A stretch of DNA of 6,877 nucleotides, taken from positions 1 through 6,877 of the forward strand of contig CAIOIN010000092.1 of the NCBI GenBank assembly GCA_903858385.1, read 5' to 3'. Each line of letters opens with the position of its first letter. Within the stretch, counting starts at the first letter, position 1. This stretch comes from an uncultured Microcaldota archaeon. GTDB lineage: Archaea; Micrarchaeota; Micrarchaeia; Micrarchaeales; Micrarchaeaceae. The notes under the pieces were generated by a model that was not told the origin of the DNA, searched no databases, and saw nothing but the letters and a program-made list of their open reading frames with translations. The position numbers and the translations under genes are program-made. Below, in pieces: positions 5,904 to 6,877 of this stretch.

Positions 5904-6632
5904 ATGGGCGATGAAACTTCAAGGATAAAGACAGGGATTGTTGGGCTTGACTCGATACTTTTTGGCGGAATACCTGCCGAGAATCAGATCATCATAGCCG
6001 GAGGCCCTGGCGCGGGCAAGACTCTGCTGTCGTTCGAGATACTCTACCGCAACGCGAAGAACGGGGTGCCGGTAGCGTTCATAACTTTTGACGAGCACCC
6101 GTCGAAGGTGTTGGAAAATGCGAAGAAGACATTCGCGGAATTCACCGATTTGGACGAGCTGATCAAGAAGAATATGTTCGTAATCGAAGGCAAGGAGCCG
6201 GCTTCAGACGTCTTTTCGCAGGCATACCCAGATGACTATTCTTTCGGGAACATGGTCTCGTACATAGAGGGGGTCGTCAAGACGAACGGCGCGAAGGTCA
6301 TGGCCATCGATTCGCTCTCGCTGATAAAGCTGATGATGACCAACAAGCTCTCTTGGAGGAGGTCCATGGTCGCCCTGATATCCAACCTGCGCAGGCTTGG
6401 AGTCACGGCCATATTGACATCGGACATAATGTCTTCGGAGAGGGATGAGCTGAGGTTCAGCCAAGAGTTCTTCATCTTTGACGGAGTGATAATGCTGTAC
6501 CAGAGCGGACAGGAGGACAAGAGGGTCCTCACGATGGAAGTGGTGAAGATGAGGGGCAGCAACCACAGCTGGGCGCTTTCGCCCTATGAGATAACGCCGC
6601 ACGGCTTCAAAATTTTCACGATCGAGCAATGA
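5904..6632 (+). CDS. Single-domain KaiC-like RecA-fold ATPase
   Basis: A 242-residue archaeal KaiC-family ATPase. RIKTGIVGLDSILFGGIP (7-24) is the typical KaiC opening. GGPGAGKT (33-40) is Walker A, FITFDEHP (59-66) carries the acidic pair (Asp63-Glu64) where KaiC proteins usually have Glu-Glu, and VMAIDSLS (132-139) is Walker B. VVKMRGSNHSWALSPYEIT (213-231) is the signature near the C-terminus that contacts nucleotide across subunits. Only one RecA domain is present, versus two in cyanobacterial KaiC. Archaeal relatives are thought to act as ATP-driven signalling or assembly hexamers, so a clock function should not be assumed. It is not the archaellum protein ArlH by its intact Walker A and KMRGS.H motif. 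The frame is open further upstream across the GNAT gene, but the TATA position and family alignment support ATG 5904. It is followed 4 nt later by a membrane protein gene, probably co-transcribed. Confidence 0.92.
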   Translation: MGDETSRIKTGIVGLDSILFGGIPAENQIIIAGGPGAGKTLLSFEILYRNAKNGVPVAFITFDEHPSKVLENAKKTFAEFTDLDELIKKNMFVIEGKEPASDVFSQAYPDDYSFGNMVSYIEGVVKTNGAKVMAIDSLSLIKLMMTNKLSWRRSMVALISNLRRLGVTAILTSDIMSSERDELRFSQEFFIFDGVIMLYQSGQEDKRVLTMEVVKMRGSNHSWALSPYEITPHGFKIFTIEQ

Positions 6633-6636
6633 TGCA

Positions 6637-6877
6637 ATGGTCTCTTTCTTCAGAAGAGGCGATAGCGGCGATGAAGCAGCCAAGGGCAGCGCAGAGCAGG
6701 AGCGCATGTTCAGCGAGCATGATGTTAGGGTAATCTGCGTCGTGGCTACGGTCGCTTTGGTGCTTCTTGCGCTCTTGGTACTTGCGTTAGGCGGCAGCGG
6801 ATCTGCCTTTGAAAGATGCAAAGGCATACTCTTACGGAGCCAGAGGGATATGTGTTTACAGGCGCTGGCAAGCGGCA
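6637..6877 (+). CDS. Membrane-anchored protein with Cys-containing motif, 3'-truncated by the window edge
   Basis: Eighty residues are visible with no stop before the edge. A polar, charged N-terminus (FFRRGDSGDEAAKG, to about residue 29) is followed by one strongly hydrophobic span at about 31-53 (ICVVATVALVLLALLVLALG). After the span comes C61-KGILLRSQRD-M-C73-LQALAS. The C...I....RD.C...LA pattern resembles Cys-spaced repeats seen after a membrane span in some archaeal hypothetical proteins, where pairs of Cys may form disulfides outside the cell; this resemblance is from memory. Orientation is probably N-inside. ATG 6637 starts 4 nt after the KaiC-like stop; ATGs at 6629 and 6632 are in other frames, and the one at 6632 is closed after about 33 codons. 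Tight spacing implies an operon and possibly a functional link with the ATPase. Confidence 0.72.
   Translation, partial: MVSFFRRGDSGDEAAKGSAEQERMFSEHDVRVICVVATVALVLLALLVLALGGSGSAFERCKGILLRSQRDMCLQALASG

Noticed and set aside
6204..6827. 207-codon minus-strand open frame opposite the KaiC-like gene and the following gene
   Set aside because: Antisense to a gene with clear Walker motifs; Arg/His/Pro/Leu-rich composition typical of shadow frames in this genome.
1..6877. tRNA genes, CRISPR array, IS element or defence system
   Set aside because: No cloverleaf, regularly spaced repeats, terminal inverted repeats, transposase or nuclease motif was found on either strand.

Overview
The window looks archaeal, most likely from an acidophile-type DPANN/Micrarchaeota (ARMAN-like) or thermoplasmatal lineage; that placement is inference from gene content and signals. 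The supporting signs are A/T-rich TATA-like boxes about 20-35 nt upstream of starts, short or absent 5' leaders, a GTGATC Shine-Dalgarno element matching the 3' end of archaeal 16S rRNA, a single-domain KaiC-like ATPase, an archaeal-type XRE regulator, and a sequon-rich surface protein. Eight genes are visible and packed tightly. No RNA gene, IS element or CRISPR array was seen, and no gene-free stretch exceeds about 115 bases.

Positions 1-2935 (+): the C-terminal two thirds of a dihydrolipoamide dehydrogenase (E3) entering from the left edge, then purD (GAR synthetase), then an alpha/beta hydrolase with its own TATA box. purD looks foreign: its codon choice differs from its neighbours, it sits between metabolic genes unrelated to purine synthesis, and its last ~43 codons are out of frame. 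Skipping one G of the GGGG run at 2030-2033 restores the conserved PurD C-terminus and moves the stop to 2181-2183.

Positions 2941-3663 (+): an FAD/NAD(P)H ferredoxin-reductase-like flavoprotein directly coupled to the hydrolase gene. Its TGA abuts the TGA of the converging gene inside one TGATCA palindrome.

Positions 3664-5130 (-): a two-gene operon reading leftwards, a two-span, heavily sequon-decorated surface protein followed by an XRE-type transcriptional regulator with a large C-terminal domain. A strong TATA box and a repeated GTGCATG motif lie upstream. Positions 5231-5788 (-): a GNAT acetyltransferase of the RimJ/RimL type.

Positions 5904-6877 (+): a KaiC-like RecA ATPase, divergent from the GNAT gene with a shared A/T-rich promoter core, followed 4 nt later by a membrane-anchored protein with a Cys-containing motif, cut by the right edge. 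No convincing complete new system is present. The best leads are the frameshifted, apparently imported purD with its odd N-terminal extension, and the surface protein-regulator pair.
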